NCBI RefSeq assembly: GCF_003003035.1
Contig: NZ_PVTS01000012.1
Location: 99,908-163,907 of the forward strand
Length of the DNA: 64,000 nucleotides
Reading direction: 5' to 3'
Origin: Marinilabilia salmonicolor
Lineage (GTDB): Bacteria; Bacteroidota; Bacteroidia; Bacteroidales; Marinilabiliaceae
How positions within the stretch are numbered: the first letter of the stretch is position 1; each line of letters begins with the position of its first letter. The notes under the pieces are model-generated. The model was not told where the DNA came from and did not search any database. It worked only from the letters and a program-made list of their open reading frames with translations. This document shows, in pieces, positions 62,093 through 64,000 of the stretch. The translations under genes were made by a program, and so were the position numbers.

Positions 62093-62728
62093 ATGGCAGT
62101 AATACTAAATGTAAGAACTAGTTTAAAGTTTTTCGAATTGATTCAAAACTTTGCTCCGAAAAAGAAATTTGAACTATCAGAAGGAGAAATCAATAAGCGT
62201 TTACTTAAAGTCTATTTGCTTTTAAATCAAAACTATAATTGTGAGTTTAAATCAAGAGAAAGTTTGACTGAAATGATTGTTGCTAATTCCCTGATTCAGA
62301 TGATTTATTCTGAAACTAATTGCATTTATTTGAGAATAGCAGAATTGATAAAATCATGTTTGTTTCTTGAATACTGTAATTTAAACCTACCTGAACATTA
62401 TTTGAAATTCTTAAAGGAATATGGCGTTTCAGACTGGCAAGAATATGTAACTTATGTGCATCAAATCGGAATGTTGGTGCTAAAAAAAGGAATGGATTCA
62501 ATACCTATAATCAGTATTCCCAAAAATGACAATATATATGAAAAGAAAGTAATGTTTTTTGATAAATTTTGCTTGTCAGAAGTTTATCAAAATGATGAAG
62601 ATTATACTGAAATAAAGGCAAAACCTGTAATTAAAAATAGCAAAACTGAGGAGTATTATATAATCTTTGAACAATTCTTTCTGGAAAAAATGTATAAGAG
62701 CTTATGTAGACTTACCCCTTATGTTTGA
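62093..62728 (+). CDS. orphan protein of unknown function
   Basis: About 211 residues from ATG 62093 (TTG 62066 would extend it). AT-rich and Lys/Glu/Asn/Ile-rich, predicted mostly helical (LKFFELIQNFAPKKKFELSE, LRIAELIKSCLFLEYCNL). No signal peptide, membrane span or catalytic motif is recognised, so I give no function. It lies between the cassette-like element and the MNT/HEPN pair and shares their low GC. Confidence 0.5.
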   Translation: MAVILNVRTSLKFFELIQNFAPKKKFELSEGEINKRLLKVYLLLNQNYNCEFKSRESLTEMIVANSLIQMIYSETNCIYLRIAELIKSCLFLEYCNLNLPEHYLKFLKEYGVSDWQEYVTYVHQIGMLVLKKGMDSIPIISIPKNDNIYEKKVMFFDKFCLSEVYQNDEDYTEIKAKPVIKNSKTEEYYIIFEQFFLEKMYKSLCRLTPYV

Positions 62729-62779
62729 GCTTTAAGAGACTTCTGTCCAAAAGTCTGCATTAATTTCAATAAAATTCTG

Positions 62780-62787
62780 TATTTTTG
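62780..62787 (+). promoter_or_regulatory. -7 element of the MNT/HEPN operon
   Basis: TATTTTTG fits TAnnTTTG and lies 21 bases before ATG 62808. The -33 part (TCTG at 62754-62757) is weak. Confidence 0.35.
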
Positions 62788-62807
62788 ATTTTATAGGAAA
62801 TGAGGAT

Positions 62808-63128
62808 ATGATAAACAACGATTCAAATACATTTTCAATTATTAAAGAGACTGCCAAAAGGATTGTTCCTGACTCTAGAGTTCTTCTCTTTGGATCTCGT
62901 GCTCGCCATGACAATAGCAGCGATAGCGATTATGATTTTGTTGTTATCACCAGAAAGACAATTGATGTTCGTCAAAAAAGAAATTTAAAATCACAATTGA
63001 GAAAAGAATTAGCAAAACATAAAATTCCGGCTGATATTCTCATTCATAGTGAAAGTGAGCTTAACTCAAAAAAGCGAATAACTGGACATATTCTTCGTCA
63101 AGCAGCTAGAGAAGGAGTTGATTTATGA
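62808..63128 (+). CDS. MNT-type nucleotidyltransferase (antitoxin-like partner)
   Basis: 106 residues. Minimal nucleotidyltransferase with LLFGSRARHDNSSDSDYDF: the GSRAR motif and the DSDYD aspartates are complete, and a third acidic position (ADILI) follows. In type VII toxin-antitoxin systems an MNT protein inactivates its HEPN partner by adding AMP. It overlaps the HEPN gene by four bases (ATGA). GC content is low. Confidence 0.88.
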   Translation: MINNDSNTFSIIKETAKRIVPDSRVLLFGSRARHDNSSDSDYDFVVITRKTIDVRQKRNLKSQLRKELAKHKIPADILIHSESELNSKKRITGHILRQAAREGVDL

Positions 63129-63529
63129 ATAAAGATACCAAAGATTTCATTAAACAATGGCTCATTAAAGCTAATGAGGATTTGTTAGTCGTTAAAAGAC
63201 TTGTCGACTATGAAATTATTGCTACTTCATCTGCCTGTTTTCATTGCCAACAAGCTGTTGAGAAATTATTGAAAGCCTTTCTTATTGCTAACAATGTTGA
63301 GATTAAAAAGACACATAATATTGAGTTTCTTCTTTCCGAATGTTCAGATATTGATAAAGATTTTGCAAATATTGATCCCAAAGAGCTTAGCGACTTTGGA
63401 GTCGATGTTCGATATCCGGGAGACATGTATATTCCCGACGAAAGCGAGACAATAGAGTATCAGGAACTAGCTCTTGATATTAAGGCAATTGTGGAGAATA
63501 AAATCATTCAGATATTAGAGTCTAAATAA
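63125..63529 (+). CDS. HEPN-domain protein (toxin-like partner)
   Basis: 134 residues. HEPN fold of four helices: WLIKANEDLLVVKRLVDYE, ACFHCQQAVEKLLKAFLI, KTHNIEFLLSEC, then VDVRYPGDMYIPDESETIEY. The RYP..Y...P end is typical of the DUF86-related or PF05168 branch. The RX4-6H RNase motif of active HEPN toxins is not evident, so nuclease activity is doubtful. Its start overlaps the MNT gene by four bases, so both are made together. Confidence 0.85.
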   Translation: MNKDTKDFIKQWLIKANEDLLVVKRLVDYEIIATSSACFHCQQAVEKLLKAFLIANNVEIKKTHNIEFLLSECSDIDKDFANIDPKELSDFGVDVRYPGDMYIPDESETIEYQELALDIKAIVENKIIQILESK

Positions 63530-63558
63530 TTACTGTTAGTGACAATTTCTATATTGCA

Positions 63559-63641
63559 GTGCGGGTTTCTGCAAAATTGTTGCCTTTGCCATTTCTCAAT
63601 CGCTAGCATCGATCGACGCTACCGCTCTTCGAAATTCGCAC
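63559..63641. repeat. imperfect palindrome downstream of the HEPN gene
   Basis: GTGCG (63559-63563) and CGCAC (63637-63641) enclose a long imperfect inverted repeat from ATTTC (63591) to GAAAT (63635), centred on TCGATCGA. GC-rich relative to its surroundings. It could be a terminator, a repeat unit or a decayed recombination site. Confidence 0.45.
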
Positions 63642-63925
63642 TGACTCCCTGAACATAGCAAATGCATACAAGGTTACTACGGAAACCTGGGAGAGCCTCC
63701 CACCTCCATACGAAAGGCGATTAACCCGGATCATATTCTCCCTCCCATTTGGAGATTTTGCTTATTTCATTGGAGTTTGCTGTCTTTTGTGTTTTCCTTA
63801 GTCGTCTATTTTTGCCTCATTTCGCCCTGGATTCTGAAAACGGACTGGATTTTATTCTGACCTGATATAAGGTCTTGGAATAAAGCTCCAAGGTCCTTCT
63901 TGAAAGTATCCACCCCAGCAAAACC

Positions 63926-64000
63926 TTATTCCTGGAGTAATTTTTTATCAATAAATTGCGGCAAAAGTTCTTTGAAATTTTCGGCAGGTGTGATGTGGAT
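63926..64000 (-). CDS. C-terminal end of a gene cut by the window edge
   Basis: The minus strand is open from the window edge to TAA 63926-63928: 24 residues starting IHITPAENFKELLP with a plausible soluble composition. No family can be named from so few residues. Confidence 0.35.
   Translation of the reverse strand: MHITPAENFKELLPQFIDKKLLQE

Overview
The window looks like a chromosomal segment of a free-living, polysaccharide-degrading Bacteroidota, probably of the Marinilabiliales/Bacteroidales side. I infer this from a hybrid two-component system with a sensor propeller and AraC output, a T9SS C-terminal sorting domain, DUF4199 and DUF3244 proteins, a LytTR membrane regulator, a BY-kinase polysaccharide exporter, near absence of Shine-Dalgarno sites, and repeated promoters of the Bacteroidota form TTTG-N19-TAnnTTTG. 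No taxonomic search was possible.

Layout. 0-11 kb is an exopolysaccharide locus: an SGNH-like protein, a CapD-type sugar-nucleotide dehydratase, a decayed IS1380-family transposase, a GT4 glycosyltransferase, the Wzc/Wza-like export pair on the minus strand, then a second SGNH-like lipoprotein and an acyl carrier protein, suggesting acyl decoration of the polymer. 11.2-12.9 kb holds a YciO/TsaC-family gene and a minus-strand stable-RNA cluster: SRP RNA, Thr-Tyr, Thr-Tyr, Gly, Gly. 13-22 kb is mostly housekeeping and envelope genes (DUF4199, GT2, methyltransferase, Nudix, miaA, a D15-like barrel, a TPR-HTH lipoprotein). 22-33 kb is a sulfur region: Rrf2-cysK, a NEW3 protein with an ABC-2 exporter, and the minus-strand siroheme/sulfite reductase operon (short SirC-like protein, cysJ, cysI, fused cysG). 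33-47 kb contains a LytTR regulator, a TonB-dependent-type barrel, an ATP-cone nuclease, dps, aconitase, a TIGR03032-like protein, a large T9SS FG-GAP protein and gap. 47.6-58.7 kb is a xylan-type locus: GPH symporter, GH10, GH43, dapA, an internally deleted GH43 and a hybrid two-component regulator. 58.7-64 kb is accessory, repeat-rich and AT-rich, with a RES-domain gene in an integron-like cassette, an orphan gene and a MNT/HEPN pair.

The most interesting object is upstream of the siroheme/sulfite reductase operon. A 32-residue leader ORF (32641-32739, minus strand) contains eight Met and three Cys. It is followed by an intrinsic terminator (32583-32613), and the end of the ORF can pair with the 5' arm of that terminator. 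The geometry is that of ribosome-mediated transcription attenuation, with translation of sulfur amino-acid codons controlling sulfite assimilation.

Other notable signals are an attC-like cassette boundary pair around the RES gene (60698-61894), a MITE-like family in four copies with ends related to TAGTGTTTGTCCATAAAGT, two further dispersed repeat families, a 42-bp perfect palindrome inside a TTCGA-rich array, a 42-residue lipoprotein gene with a CPAYG motif, and a SirC paralogue that has lost the Asp of the active-site TND motif. All functional calls come from reading motifs; no database search was run.
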